Shown: piece after piece, positions 26,516 to 36,140 of the stretch
Layout of the letters: every line of letters starts with the position of its first letter
Numbering within the stretch: the first letter of the stretch is position 1
Assembly (NCBI RefSeq): GCF_900104035.1
Contig: NZ_FNIT01000013.1
Coordinates: forward strand, 38,862-102,861
Source of the DNA: Aureimonas jatrophae
GTDB lineage: Bacteria > Pseudomonadota > Alphaproteobacteria > Rhizobiales > Rhizobiaceae
Length of the DNA: 64,000 bases
Direction of reading: 5' to 3'
The notes under the pieces: model-generated
The model's input: the letters and a program-made list of their open reading frames with translations, nothing else
Told to the model about the DNA's origin: nothing
The model's database searches: none
Translations under genes and position numbers: made by a program

Positions 26516-27715
26516 ACCCGCCTTGATCCAGCGATCCGGATTGACCGGTTCCTCGTGTGAGCGGACTTCGTAGTGGAGGTGAGCACCGGTGCTGCGGCCG
26601 GTCGAGCCGACGGCGCCGATAGTGCTCGTGGTCGTCACCTGATCGCCGACGGCGACGGCGATCCTCGACATGTGCCCATAGCGCGTGGACAAGCCATCGC
26701 CGTGGTCCACCTCGACCATCAGGCCGTAACCGCCCGCGTAGCCGGCTGAAACAACGCGCCCGGGTGCGGTCGGACGGATCGCCGTGCCGGTCTGCGCTGC
26801 GAAGTCGATTCCGGTATGATAGGCCGGCTCGCGCAGGAACGGGTCCGTTCGAGAACCGAAGCCAGACGTCATCCGCGCGCCCGGCAAGGGATCCGCCAAC
26901 GGAAGGCGATCGGTGCGTCGCCGCAACCTGTCCAAGAGATCGAGCGACTGCTGCAGCTCCTCGAGGCTTTGGGAGAAGGTGTCCTCGACGCTCGACCCGA
27001 CGAACGGCCCACCGCTTGCCTCGGACGGCTCGGGCGCATCGACGCCGATCGAACCGAGGAGGTCCGAGATGCGGTCGGCCTTCGTGTCGGCCTCGCGCGT
27101 CAGACTGGCGATCTGGGTCTCCTGCTGTTCCGCGAAATAGTCGACCGACTGCCGTATGGTCGGAAGAAGCTCGTCCGAAAGATGTGTCATCGCCGTCGGA
27201 TCATCGCGCGAGACATTCAGGGAGAAGGGTTGGCTCAGGTCCTGGAGCTTCGTGGACCTCTCCGGCTGCGGAACTGCCTCGTCGCGATGCATAGCCGAAG
27301 GAACCAGGCCGGCGTCCCGTGCCTGTTGCAGGAGCGGACCAAGACGCTCGAAGCGCGCTGTGATCTCCGCCTGCTGTTTCAGCAGAGCGTCCACCCGCTC
27401 AGCGACCGCAGTCCGGTCGACAGCTTGCCGCGTGGTCAGGCGATCGAGCTGCCGCCTGAGTTCGGCAATCCGCTCCTCATAGGCCGAGGCCGTATGGGCA
27501 TCCCGTGTCTGCACGGCCTCCAGGACCGGTCCGCCCATCAGAAGAATCGATCCGACTCCGGCAGCACCGACGAGTGTGGCCAAGGCGGTGGTTCCCAGGC
27601 TCAGGGCGACCCAGGGGCGGACGGTCCAATGCCGGACCTTCTCGCCGCGTGCGATGACGATCGTATGGGGCAGGGAACGCTGCCCGAACATCTCCTGCCG
27701 AGACACCTTGGCCAT
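26495..27715 (-). CDS. M23-family (LytM) peptidoglycan endopeptidase or scaffold, membrane anchored
   Basis: The 406-aa protein has a cytoplasmic start, one membrane helix (about residues 35-60), a coiled-coil region (YEERIAELRRQLDRL onward, to about 250), and a C-terminal M23 domain. The zinc motifs are intact: H-x-x-x-D in YHTGIDFA and H-x-H in HLHYEV, so it may be an active endopeptidase. Such proteins cut peptidoglycan cross-links or activate amidases, which fits the nearby amiC and mrcA. The start is ambiguous between ATG 27715 and TTG 27721, as GGAG abuts the ATG. Confidence 0.9.
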   Translation of the reverse strand: MAKVSRQEMFGQRSLPHTIVIARGEKVRHWTVRPWVALSLGTTALATLVGAAGVGSILLMGGPVLEAVQTRDAHTASAYEERIAELRRQLDRLTTRQAVDRTAVAERVDALLKQQAEITARFERLGPLLQQARDAGLVPSAMHRDEAVPQPERSTKLQDLSQPFSLNVSRDDPTAMTHLSDELLPTIRQSVDYFAEQQETQIASLTREADTKADRISDLLGSIGVDAPEPSEASGGPFVGSSVEDTFSQSLEELQQSLDLLDRLRRRTDRLPLADPLPGARMTSGFGSRTDPFLREPAYHTGIDFAAQTGTAIRPTAPGRVVSAGYAGGYGLMVEVDHGDGLSTRYGHMSRIAVAVGDQVTTTSTIGAVGSTGRSTGAHLHYEVRSHEEPVNPDRWIKAGRRLAAL

Positions 27716-27810
27716 CTCCAACCATCCGGTGGCGCCGAAGGATCGGTCCTATCGACCGGATGATTCATGCCTGATCAAGGTTAATGCCGTGTTGCCAACC
27801 CGAAGTCGCG

Positions 27811-28632
27811 TCAGGATGAAACCGGTGACAAGGACCGGTAGAAGGTCGGTGTCAGACCGGCCTCCGCTCGTGCTCGGTCGTTGAAGGGCGGTTTGATCTC
27901 GCCGCGAAAACACTGTCGCACCAGTTCCTGGAAGCGGCGTGCGGGATCGATTCGATCGCGGGCGCACAGGAAGCGAAACCATTTCGCCCCGATCGCGACA
28001 TGCTTCTTCTCGTCCTCGTAGATGATCTCGAGGATCGCCGCCGTATCGCCATCGCCAACATCCCGCAGCTTCACGAGAAGCGATGGCGTGACGTCCAGCC
28101 CTCGGGCTTCCAGAATGAGCGGCACGACTGCGAGTCTCGCCGTCAGGTCATCCGCCGTGACGCCGACAGCCTGCCAAAGGCCATCGTGGGCCGGCATGGC
28201 GCCATAGCTCGAACCCAGCGCTTCCAGACGTCGGCTCAAGAGGCCGAAATGCTTCGCTTCTTCCATCGCGACCGTCATCCAGCCGTCGAAGAACGTGCGG
28301 GGGACAGTTTGCGTGGCGAAGCGCGCAACGATGTCGAGCGCGAGGTCGATCGCGTTCAACTCGATATGTGCAAGCGCATGGATCATCGCGATACGACCAT
28401 CCAGTGTGTGCACCGAACGCTTCGGCACGAGCCTCGGCGCAACCAGCACGGGTCGATCGGGTCGCCCTGGGCGATCCGGCAGAACGGGGTCGGACGGGCT
28501 GGATAAGCCGAGCGTCCTGGCAAACCAGCGTTCACCGGCGCGAAGCGTCAAATCGCGCTTTAAGGCGAGGTCCGGCGTGGCAAGCGCGGCGATCGCCTGT
28601 CCACGCAGCGTGGTGGGCGTCAGCTCAGCCAT
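27811..28632 (-). CDS. DUF455 ferritin-like protein
   Basis: The 273-aa protein belongs to the DUF455 family of ferritin-like diiron folds. Candidate metal ligands are in ALAHIELNAIDLALD, AMEEAKHF (E-x-x-H) and YEDEKKHVAIG. Its reaction is not established; related proteins are tRNA-modifying (MiaE-like) or other diiron oxygenases. ATG at 28632 overlaps the bcp stop by eight bases, so the two are translated together; a longer frame upstream was rejected. Confidence 0.88.
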   Translation of the reverse strand: MAELTPTTLRGQAIAALATPDLALKRDLTLRAGERWFARTLGLSSPSDPVLPDRPGRPDRPVLVAPRLVPKRSVHTLDGRIAMIHALAHIELNAIDLALDIVARFATQTVPRTFFDGWMTVAMEEAKHFGLLSRRLEALGSSYGAMPAHDGLWQAVGVTADDLTARLAVVPLILEARGLDVTPSLLVKLRDVGDGDTAAILEIIYEDEKKHVAIGAKWFRFLCARDRIDPARRFQELVRQCFRGEIKPPFNDRARAEAGLTPTFYRSLSPVSS

Positions 28633-29107
28633 CGTGGCCCAGATGTCGGCGGGACACGTCGAGAACCTCGGCGGCATGCCCGTTGGCCTTCACCTTCGGC
28701 CACAGGTGGGCAATCCGCCCTTCGGCATCCACGAGAGCAGTCGTGCGCTCGACGCCCATGTACGTGCGGCCGTACATGCTCTTCTCGACCCAGACCCCGA
28801 AGTCCTGAAGCAACGTCTTGTCCACATCCGACAGCAACCGGACCTTCAGTCCGTGCTTGTCTCGAAACTTGCAATGCTGCCGGCCGTCGTCGGGAGACAC
28901 GCCGAACACCGGAACGCCGAGCGTTGCGAACTCCCGATCGAGTGCGGTGAACTCGATGGCTTCCAGCGTGCAGCCGGACGTGTCGTCCTTCGGATAGAAA
29001 TACAGAACGTAGGGCCGGCCACGCAGGCTGTCGCTGCTGACGCGGACGCCATCGGCATCGGGCAGGTCGAAGCGGGGACAGGGTTCGCCGACGCTTGGGG
29101 TTGCCAT
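28625..29107 (-). CDS. bcp: Bcp/PrxQ-type peroxiredoxin (thiol peroxidase)
   Basis: The 160-aa protein reduces hydroperoxides. The peroxidatic cysteine is in YPKDDTSGCTLEAIEF (Cys46). The resolving cysteine of E. coli Bcp, five residues later, is replaced by Ile51; instead Cys79 lies in GRQHCKFRDKHG, the position of the resolving cysteine in alpha-3 type PrxQ enzymes such as that of Xylella. AAGGA precedes ATG 29107. Followed by the overlapping DUF455 gene; divergent from the AsmA-like gene. Confidence 0.93.
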   Translation of the reverse strand: MATPSVGEPCPRFDLPDADGVRVSSDSLRGRPYVLYFYPKDDTSGCTLEAIEFTALDREFATLGVPVFGVSPDDGRQHCKFRDKHGLKVRLLSDVDKTLLQDFGVWVEKSMYGRTYMGVERTTALVDAEGRIAHLWPKVKANGHAAEVLDVSRRHLGHDG

Positions 29108-29255
29108 GGAGCCATCCTTTCGGCCAATTGCTCGAGCAGAGACACCGCGTCCGGCGGACGCGACGACCGGCGACCCCATAACACGCATCGACACGCGCGC
29201 GTCATCCCGTTCGAGCGGCGATGCGAGCCTGCCGACCCGACGAACGAGGTCAAGC

Positions 29256-29297
29256 ATGAAGCTGGGGCGCCGCCGCGGAATGGAACGTCCTTGTTGA
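29256..29297 (+). CDS. Possible 13-codon leader ORF (or frameshifted N-terminus) of the AsmA-like gene
   Basis: ATG at 29256 has a good ribosome site (GAGG, six bases away) and encodes MKLGRRRGMERPC before a TGA. That TGA overlaps a TTG at 29294, the start of the long AsmA-like frame, as TTGA. Either this is a coupled leader peptide, or one base is missing and the basic peptide is the true N-terminus leading into the membrane helix. No homologue is known to me. Confidence 0.4.
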   Translation: MKLGRRRGMERPC

Positions 29298-32200
29298 CGC
29301 GTCTTGCTCGCATCGTCGGCGGTATTGTCAGCTTTTTGTTTCTTGGCCTCGTGCTGATCGCTGGCGGCGTCGCCCTGCTTTTTGGCACGAGCACCGGCCA
29401 GGACTTCGTTCGCGAACAGACGATCAGTGCGCTCGGTCGTCTGCTGGGGCCTGCTTACGAGGCCTCTCTCGGCGAGCAAAGCTTCGAGTTTCGCGAGGAT
29501 GGGACGCTGGCGATCAGTTGGTCGGGCGTCCGTCTGCAGCGGCGCGACGAGGTCAACCGGGCCGGCGACGTCCGGCGCGTCTCAGTCGGCCTCCGACTTC
29601 TGCCCCTTGCTGGAGGGCGACTGGAGTTCGGTCGCCTCGAGATCGACGGCGCGCGGATCGATCTCACCGCGTTCGGTGAACCGCCGGCACGTTCGTCCGA
29701 GCGGGCCAGCGATGCGGTGTCCACTGCCGCCGCCCATTCGGTCGTGGGACGCAGTGCGGAAAGCGTGATCCGAACATTCGAGAGGCAGCTACAAGCCCTC
29801 CAGGCCTTCCATTTCGATACGGTGGAGTTCCGCGATATCGTCGTCGAGGGTGTCTCCGGTCTCCCTGGTGACTTGCGCTTGCGGTCGGCCGAACTGCACC
29901 GTGATATCGACGGTTCGCTGCAACTGGCCACGGATCTGCAGGTGGGCGCTCTGCCCGTGCATCTGGCCGGCAGTGCCTTGTTCGGCACAGACGATCAACG
30001 GCTGCGGGCCATGTCCCTACGCTCGAGCCCGATCGCCGTGGGAGATTTCGCGCCGCCGGCATCCGAGGACGACGTCTTCGACGAGCGTCCTTTCGGAAGC
30101 GATGCCGCGGTTTGGATGGACGTATCGCTACGTCGCGACACGCGTTCCGACGTCCCGGTTCTTTCCGCCGGTTTCCACTCCGGGCCGGGCGCCATTCAGG
30201 TCGGCCTAAATCATACGCGCGTCGAGTCGGCCGATTTGATGATGGAGTATCGCGGCGGCGAGGATCGGCTGACGATTGTCCGAAGCCCGATGCGGTTCCG
30301 CGACGTGAGCTTCGATCTGCAGGGTGAAGTCGCACCGGTTCGCGAAGCGGATGGCCAAACCGACCCCGACCGGCTCGGGGTACGGATCGGTTCGGACGAA
30401 ATCCTGTCGAAGGTCGGCGGAAGCGGAGAGGCGCGCCGGGCCAGCCTCTGGATCGCGGGCGAAGCGACGCCGTCGACGGGTGCGGCGACGGCCAACGAGA
30501 TGGTGTTGCGGACAGGATCAGGCATGCTGGCCGGATCTGCGTCGCGCGCAACCGGGGGTCCCGACGCGCTCAACGTGCTGAAGCTGGCGGGAACGTCCCT
30601 TTCCGCGCGTGACGTCAAGGCCTTTTGGCCGTTTCTGATCTCGGGGCGTGCACGCGATTGGGTTCTGCGACACGTCGGCGACGATGGTACGGTCCCCGAT
30701 GCATCGATATCGCTCGAGGTTCGGGAGGATCGGCTCGGGGTCGCCTTCAAGCCCGAGAACCAGCCGACCGACCGTGAGTTGAGCGTCGACGTCTCGTTAG
30801 AGAGCGTCGACAGCGCGACGACCGGAAGCCTGCCGCGGATCGTGGGAGCGCAGGGCAGTCTTCAAGTCCGTGGTTCGACGACGACGGTCGATGTCAGCGA
30901 AGCCGACGTCGAAGGTTTCAACGACGTACGGATCGCGCCTTCCCGGGTGACCATGAGTAAACCGACCGAAGGCGACAAGCGCGATCTGATGGTCGCGCTT
31001 GAACTCGATGCATCCGGGCCACTGAACCAGCTTTTGACGATCGCCAACGCCGAACCCATCCACGCGCTGCGCTCGGTCGAGTTCGACGCGACGAAAGCGA
31101 CCGGGTCGGGCCGTGGCCAAGTCGGTGCCAATCTGCGTCTTGGCCGCTACGTCGCGCGGAAGGATCAGGTACTCGACTGGACGGTATCGGCCGAGTTGCA
31201 GGACGCGAGTCCCGGTCAGCCGATCCAAGGGCAACGCATCGAACATCTTACCGGGCCGGTCGACATCAAACCTGGACAGCTCGATGCGAAGTTGCAGGGT
31301 GACGTTGCGGGTCTGCCCGCCGACCTCGTGGTTCATCTGCCCTTCGGCGACCAGCCTGTCGGTGATCGCAAGGTCGCTCTCGATCTTGCCGTGCCGGCAA
31401 AGCGCGTTGCGGACCTCGTACCGGCGCTGTCAGACGTCCTGGAAGGTGATCTCAGGGCCGCCGTCGATGTCGGCCAGAACGGGATTGTCGCCGACATCGA
31501 TCTTCGGCGCGCAGGGATCGATCTGCCATCCATCGCGTGGAAGAAAGGACCCGGTGTTCCGGCAAGTCTCAGGCTTTCGGTCGCTCAAGACGGGGACCAG
31601 ACGCGATTGCGGAACATCGCCTTGACGGGTGAAGGGTTTTCCGCGACCGGGGAGGCGGTCGTCGACGCCGATGGCTTGCGTTCGGCGAAGCTCAAGGACG
31701 TCGCCCTCAATCCCGGCGACGACGTGTCGGTCGATGTCGAGCGTCAGCGCGGCGGCCTTGCGGTACGGGTCGCGGGCGATCGGTTCGATGCTCGACCGAT
31801 CCTGGCCGAGTTGCGCAACAGTATCGGAGGCGACGATACGAAGCGGCCAGGCGGCGGCACGTTCGACGTGGCGGCGGACGTCGAAACGCTGACCGGCTTC
31901 AACGGTCGCTCGATCTCGAACTTCACGCTGAACTATGCGAGCGCGAAAGGCCGGATGGCGGCTTTGGCATTCACGGGCGAGACGAATGGCGGCGGTACGC
32001 TGCGTGGCGACCTTTCGCCTCGACCTAGCGGTCGCTCGATGCGCATCAGCTCGAACGACACGGGTGCGATGCTCGCCTTCTCCGGCCTCTATGGGCACAT
32101 GGAAGGCGGCCAGGCCGTGTTGGAGCTCGTTGGCGATCCCGATGCCGGCTATCAAGGCGCCTTGCAGATCCGCAACTTCACCTTGGTCGACGAGCCCCGG

Positions 32201-32629
32201 TTGTCGCGTATCGTCGGGTCATCGCCTCAGCCCGGAACGCAAAGTCTTTCCGAGGCTGTCGGGCAGGAGTTGCGGACCGAACGCGCCTTCTTCGATCAGG
32301 CTTCGGCTCGAATGGCTTATGGCAACAAGACGCTGCAAGTCGCAGACGGGATCGTTCGCGGCCCCGTCTTCGGATCGAGCTTTGCGGGCACGCTCTACGA
32401 CCCGCGCGGTCGCATCGACATCACGGGGTCGTTCATGCCGGCCTACGGGATCAACCGCATCTTCGGTGCGATTCCCCTCATCGGCCAGATTCTCGGCAAC
32501 GGCAACGAAGGCGGCTTGATCGGCATCACCTATCGCCTGAGCGGGGCCTTTGCTTCTCCCACGCTCGTCGTGAATCCCATCTCCGCAATCGCGCCAGGAA
32601 TCTTTCGCTCGATCTTCGCCTTCCAGTAG
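29294..32629 (+). CDS. Large AsmA-like / DUF3971 (YhdP-type) envelope protein
   Basis: The protein (about 1111 aa) begins with a membrane helix (GIVSFLFLGLVLIAGGVALL, about residues 9-28) and continues with a long beta-rich region of DUF3971 and AsmA-like C-terminal type. AsmA-superfamily proteins (YhdP, TamB, AsmA) form hydrophobic grooves that carry phospholipids to the outer membrane. The C-terminal part AYGINRIFGAIPLIGQILGNGNEGGLIGITYRLSGAFASP is characteristic. No ATG or GTG lies near the conserved start in this frame; TTG 29294 or 29291 are the only candidates, which makes the start suspicious (see the leader ORF). It converges with tyrS. Confidence 0.85.
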   Translation: MTRLARIVGGIVSFLFLGLVLIAGGVALLFGTSTGQDFVREQTISALGRLLGPAYEASLGEQSFEFREDGTLAISWSGVRLQRRDEVNRAGDVRRVSVGLRLLPLAGGRLEFGRLEIDGARIDLTAFGEPPARSSERASDAVSTAAAHSVVGRSAESVIRTFERQLQALQAFHFDTVEFRDIVVEGVSGLPGDLRLRSAELHRDIDGSLQLATDLQVGALPVHLAGSALFGTDDQRLRAMSLRSSPIAVGDFAPPASEDDVFDERPFGSDAAVWMDVSLRRDTRSDVPVLSAGFHSGPGAIQVGLNHTRVESADLMMEYRGGEDRLTIVRSPMRFRDVSFDLQGEVAPVREADGQTDPDRLGVRIGSDEILSKVGGSGEARRASLWIAGEATPSTGAATANEMVLRTGSGMLAGSASRATGGPDALNVLKLAGTSLSARDVKAFWPFLISGRARDWVLRHVGDDGTVPDASISLEVREDRLGVAFKPENQPTDRELSVDVSLESVDSATTGSLPRIVGAQGSLQVRGSTTTVDVSEADVEGFNDVRIAPSRVTMSKPTEGDKRDLMVALELDASGPLNQLLTIANAEPIHALRSVEFDATKATGSGRGQVGANLRLGRYVARKDQVLDWTVSAELQDASPGQPIQGQRIEHLTGPVDIKPGQLDAKLQGDVAGLPADLVVHLPFGDQPVGDRKVALDLAVPAKRVADLVPALSDVLEGDLRAAVDVGQNGIVADIDLRRAGIDLPSIAWKKGPGVPASLRLSVAQDGDQTRLRNIALTGEGFSATGEAVVDADGLRSAKLKDVALNPGDDVSVDVERQRGGLAVRVAGDRFDARPILAELRNSIGGDDTKRPGGGTFDVAADVETLTGFNGRSISNFTLNYASAKGRMAALAFTGETNGGGTLRGDLSPRPSGRSMRISSNDTGAMLAFSGLYGHMEGGQAVLELVGDPDAGYQGALQIRNFTLVDEPRLSRIVGSSPQPGTQSLSEAVGQELRTERAFFDQASARMAYGNKTLQVADGIVRGPVFGSSFAGTLYDPRGRIDITGSFMPAYGINRIFGAIPLIGQILGNGNEGGLIGITYRLSGAFASPTLVVNPISAIAPGIFRSIFAFQ

Positions 32630-32654
32630 GGCGGCCGTCGCGCCGGGAGCGCGG

Positions 32655-33905
32655 TCAGTCTCCCGCTCGGAGGAGGACGTGGCGCTTCTTGCCGAGCGAG
32701 AGTTTGGCAACGCCGTCGCTGAGCGCATCGGAATCCACGAGAGCCCGGTCGTCGGTTACCGGTCGGTCGTTGACCCGCACAGCCCCGCCGGCAACGTGTC
32801 GGCGCGCTTCGCCGTTCGAAGACGCCAGGCCGGCCCGCACCAGTAGCGACAGGATACCGACGCCCGACTGGAGGTCACCGTGCGAGATCTCGATGGTCGG
32901 AAGACTTTGGGCGAGCGCACCATCCTCGAACGTCGTGCGCGCCGTCTCGGCTGCCGCGTCCGCCGCTGTGCGACCGTGAACGATGGCCGTCGCTTCGGTG
33001 GCGAGGATCTTCTTCGCCTCGTTGATCTCGGAGCCGCCAAGAGCCGCAAGCTTGGCGATCTCATCCAAGGGCAGTCGGGTAAAGATCTTCAGGAAGCGCC
33101 CGACGTCGGCGTCCTCCGTGTTCCGCCAGTACTGCCAGAAATCGTAGGGCGAGAAGAGATCGCCATTCAGCCAGACCGCGCCTGACGCGGACTTGCCCAT
33201 CTTCTCGCCACTCGATTTGGTGAGCAGCGGAGTGGTCAGTGCATAGAGTTGCGGACCGCCCATCCGGTGGCTGAGATCGACTCCGTTGATGATGTTGCCC
33301 CATTGGTCGGAGCCGCCCATCTGGAGGACCGTCCCGTAGCGACGGTTCAGCTCGGTGAAGTCGTAGCCCTGCATGATCATGTAGTTGAATTCGAGGAACG
33401 AGAGCGACTGCTCCCGGTCCAGTCGCAGCTTCACAGAGTCAAAGCTGAGCATGCGGTTGACCGAGAAATGCCGGCCGACGTCGCGCAGGAATTCGACGTA
33501 GTTCAGCTTCAGAAGCCAGTCGGCATTGTTCACCATGATGGCCGGGTTTGGGCCATCGTAGCGCAGGATGTTGCCGAAGACGCGCTGGATGCCGTCGATG
33601 TTGGTCTGGATCTGCCCGCGCGTCAGCATCCCACGCTGCGAGTCTCGGAACGAGGGGTCGCCCACCATCGACGTGCCGCCGCCCATCAGACTGATCGCCT
33701 GATGACCCGTTTCCTGAAGCCAATAGAGCATGGTGACGGTGATGAGGTTGCCGATGTGGATCGACGTCGCCGTTGCGTCGTAACCCACATAGCCGGTGAT
33801 CGGACCTTTGCACGCCAGCGCATCGAGGCCCTCCGGATCGGAGACCTGATGGATGAAGCCGCGCTCGTCGAGCACGCGCAGGAAGTCGGACTTGAATCGG
33901 CTCAT
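32655..33905 (-). CDS. tyrS: Tyrosyl-tRNA synthetase
   Basis: TyrS charges tRNA-Tyr. The 416-aa class I synthetase has the HIGH-like motif as HIGN ([11 protein letters not shown], about residues 48-58), [15 protein letters not shown], and the KMSKS loop as KMGKS (about 236-240). The C-terminus carries an S4-type RNA-binding domain ([27 protein letters not shown]). Transcribed after the hydrolase gene, 46 bases apart. Confidence 0.97.
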   Translation of the reverse strand: MSRFKSDFLRVLDERGFIHQVSDPEGLDALACKGPITGYVGYDATATSIHIGNLITVTMLYWLQETGHQAISLMGGGTSMVGDPSFRDSQRGMLTRGQIQTNIDGIQRVFGNILRYDGPNPAIMVNNADWLLKLNYVEFLRDVGRHFSVNRMLSFDSVKLRLDREQSLSFLEFNYMIMQGYDFTELNRRYGTVLQMGGSDQWGNIINGVDLSHRMGGPQLYALTTPLLTKSSGEKMGKSASGAVWLNGDLFSPYDFWQYWRNTEDADVGRFLKIFTRLPLDEIAKLAALGGSEINEAKKILATEATAIVHGRTAADAAAETARTTFEDGALAQSLPTIEISHGDLQSGVGILSLLVRAGLASSNGEARRHVAGGAVRVNDRPVTDDRALVDSDALSDGVAKLSLGKKRHVLLRAGD

Positions 33906-33951
33906 GGGGCGTTTCGCTGCTGTTCGGTCGGCGGCAGGATGCTGACGATGG

Positions 33952-34626
33952 CTACTTCAGACGCTTGGGGCGGGCGTCCGTCAGCTCGCCAGCGAGGCGG
34001 CGATCGAGATACTCGGCACATTCCGCCAGCAACTCGTCAGTCTGTCCCTGGAAGAAGTGATTGGCCCCTTCGAGGGTCTTCTGTGTGATGAGGATGCCCT
34101 TCTGCGTCTTCAGCTTGTCCACGAGACCCTGAACGTCCTTGGGGGGCGCCACGCGATCCTTGTCGCCGTGAATGATCAGACCGGACGACGGGCAGGGCGC
34201 CAGGAACGAGAAGTCATAGGAGTTCGGTTGGGGTGCGATCGACAGGAAACCCTCGATCTCCGGTCGGCGCATCAGAAGCTGCATGCCGATCCAGGCGCCG
34301 AACGAATAGCCGGCGACCCAGCAGTGCTTGGAATCGGGATGGAGCGCCTGGATCCAGTCGAGCGCGGCGGCTGCGTCCGAGAGCTCGCCTGAGCCGTGAT
34401 CGAACTCACCCTGACTGCGGCCGATCCCGCGGAAGTTGAAGCGAAGCGTCGTGAAGCCTCGTTCGACGAACATGTAGAAGAGCTGATAGACGATCTGGTT
34501 GTTCATCGTTCCGCCGAAGCGGGGATGTGGGTGCAGCACGATCGCGATCGGAGCGTTCTTCTCCTTAGCCGCCTGGTAGCGTCCTTCGAGACGACCAGCG
34601 GGTCCGTTGAAGATGACTTCGGGCAT
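33952..34626 (-). CDS. Alpha/beta hydrolase
   Basis: The 224-aa protein has an alpha/beta hydrolase fold with [13 protein letters not shown] near the oxyanion hole, [14 protein letters not shown], the nucleophile elbow GYSFGAW (serine about residue 104), the acid region [10 protein letters not shown] and the catalytic histidine in EGANHFF. It belongs with small cytosolic dienelactone-hydrolase-like esterases of unknown substrate. Genes of this type often sit beside suf clusters in rhizobia. Confidence 0.88.
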   Translation of the reverse strand: MPEVIFNGPAGRLEGRYQAAKEKNAPIAIVLHPHPRFGGTMNNQIVYQLFYMFVERGFTTLRFNFRGIGRSQGEFDHGSGELSDAAAALDWIQALHPDSKHCWVAGYSFGAWIGMQLLMRRPEIEGFLSIAPQPNSYDFSFLAPCPSSGLIIHGDKDRVAPPKDVQGLVDKLKTQKGILITQKTLEGANHFFQGQTDELLAECAEYLDRRLAGELTDARPKRLK

Positions 34627-34706
34627 GGCTTCACCTCGTCGACAGCCGGCGCGAACCCCGAAGGATGCGCGCCTTGACGGAGCGGGAGCGTCTCCGTAAG
34701 GTCCAA

Positions 34707-34723
34707 ATTAGAATGATTAAAAA
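34707..34723. promoter_or_regulatory. Candidate Irr-type iron-control element upstream of the suf operon
   Basis: ATTAGAA-TGA-TTAAAAA fits 11 of the 14 defined positions of the rhizobial ICE motif TTTAGAA-N3-TTCTAAA (left half 6 of 7, right half 5 of 7). It lies in the 198-base gap between the divergent hydrolase and the first cysteine desulfurase gene, the natural control point for Fe-S assembly genes. The surrounding bases are the most AT-rich in this neighbourhood, so chance similarity is possible. Confidence 0.4.
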
Positions 34724-34824
34724 CTACATGTGTCCCGCAAGCGCGCTATGTAGTCCGTGGGTCCCGGCGAATACAACGTTTTTCGCGCTGCCTGCGGCGC
34801 ACCCCAACGGTTGAAGCTCGAATC

Positions 34825-35997
34825 ATGACGGATCGCGCCTCGCGCATCTATCTCGATCACAATGCTTCCGCACCGCTGCGCGCGTGCGCACGCGATGCCA
34901 TGTTTGCGGCTGCCGACCTCACCGGAAATCCATCGTCCGTGCATGGCGAGGGGAGGGCGGCGCGAAGCGTGCTCGAATCCTCACGTAAGACGCTGGCCGA
35001 CAATCTGGATGTGGCGCCCGAGCGCGTGGTGCTGACGAGCGGTGCCACCGAGGGAGCCGCAACGCTCCTGATGCCTCTCTGGATGAAGAGCGCCGGCGAG
35101 GTACGCTACGAGCGCTTGGCCGTGCTCGATGTCGATCACCCCGCGTTGCGGGAGGGTGGCCGATTCCACCGTGACCAGTTCGACCGTCTGCCCGTGAGCG
35201 CGGACGGGCAGTGCGACCTTGCGTCGTTGGTGGAGTGGTTGTCGGAGGGGCGAGACCGATTGGTCGCGGTCGCCGCCGCGAACGGAGAAACCGGCGTCAC
35301 GCAGGACGTCGCAGCCGTCGCCGACCAGGTTCATTCGGCAGGCGGGCGACTGATCGTCGACGCATCACAGATCGTCGGTCGTTTGCCTTTGGCGGCGTTT
35401 GCGAAGCCGGCGGATGCTCTGATCCTCTCGTCCCATAAAGTGGGCGGTCCTCAGGGTATCGGTGCGATCGTGCTTCCAGAGGACGGTCTGTGTCCCATGC
35501 CCTTGATGACGGGCGGGGCTCAGGAAACGCGGCGGCGAGCCGGTACGCCGTCGCCAATGTTGGCGGCAGGTTTTGCCGCTGCGTTCAAAGCCGCGGCGGC
35601 GGAGGTCTCGTGCGTCGACAGCATGGCCGTGTTGCGCGATGAATTCGAGGCGGCGCTCTTGGCTCGGACATCAGCGTTGATCATTGGACGAAATGCGCCG
35701 CGTCTGCCTCAGACGACAGCTTTCCAGCTGCCGGGCCAGCGTGCCGAAACGGTGCAGATCGCTGCGGATCTCGCGGGTATTGCGATTTCATCCGGATCGG
35801 CATGCCAATCCGGAAAGGTCGGGCGTAGCGTGGCGGTCGAAGCGATGCGAGCCGGTGGCGCTTCGGTGGATCCGGATCTCGGACTGGTCCGCATGAGCTT
35901 CGGTGCGATGACAACCTCTGCGGACTTGTCGCGTCTTATTGAGGTCGTTGCCGGCTTGTATGAGCGCTCTCGAAAACCCATGCACCGCGCTGCTTGA
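34825..35997 (+). CDS. Cysteine desulfurase, NifS/IscS-like (group I)
   Basis: The enzyme takes sulfur from cysteine as a persulfide for Fe-S cluster building. The 390-aa protein has the PLP lysine in [13 protein letters not shown] (about residue 205) and the mobile catalytic cysteine in [10 protein letters not shown] (about residue 325), with [11 protein letters not shown] around the cofactor. It opens the suf operon, 143 bases before sufB, and is distinct from the group II SufS found later in the same operon. No IscU scaffold or IscR regulator gene is adjacent. Confidence 0.92.
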   Translation: MTDRASRIYLDHNASAPLRACARDAMFAAADLTGNPSSVHGEGRAARSVLESSRKTLADNLDVAPERVVLTSGATEGAATLLMPLWMKSAGEVRYERLAVLDVDHPALREGGRFHRDQFDRLPVSADGQCDLASLVEWLSEGRDRLVAVAAANGETGVTQDVAAVADQVHSAGGRLIVDASQIVGRLPLAAFAKPADALILSSHKVGGPQGIGAIVLPEDGLCPMPLMTGGAQETRRRAGTPSPMLAAGFAAAFKAAAAEVSCVDSMAVLRDEFEAALLARTSALIIGRNAPRLPQTTAFQLPGQRAETVQIAADLAGIAISSGSACQSGKVGRSVAVEAMRAGGASVDPDLGLVRMSFGAMTTSADLSRLIEVVAGLYERSRKPMHRAA

Positions 35998-36140
35998 ATG
36001 CAGCTGCGGTAAACTGGTCCGGGGCCTTCAACTTTTGGCTTCGAGCCCCCATTTCTAGCCGCGCGTCCAGAAGCTATACGCTGGGCCGCAGACTCGGCCG
36101 CCGCACCTCGTTGTCAGCCGGCGCGTATGGAGACGAGCTT

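Noticed and set aside
28295..29290. Upstream extension of the AsmA-like frame by about 330 codons
   Set aside because: It lies antisense to DUF455 and bcp; family similarity begins only near 29294.
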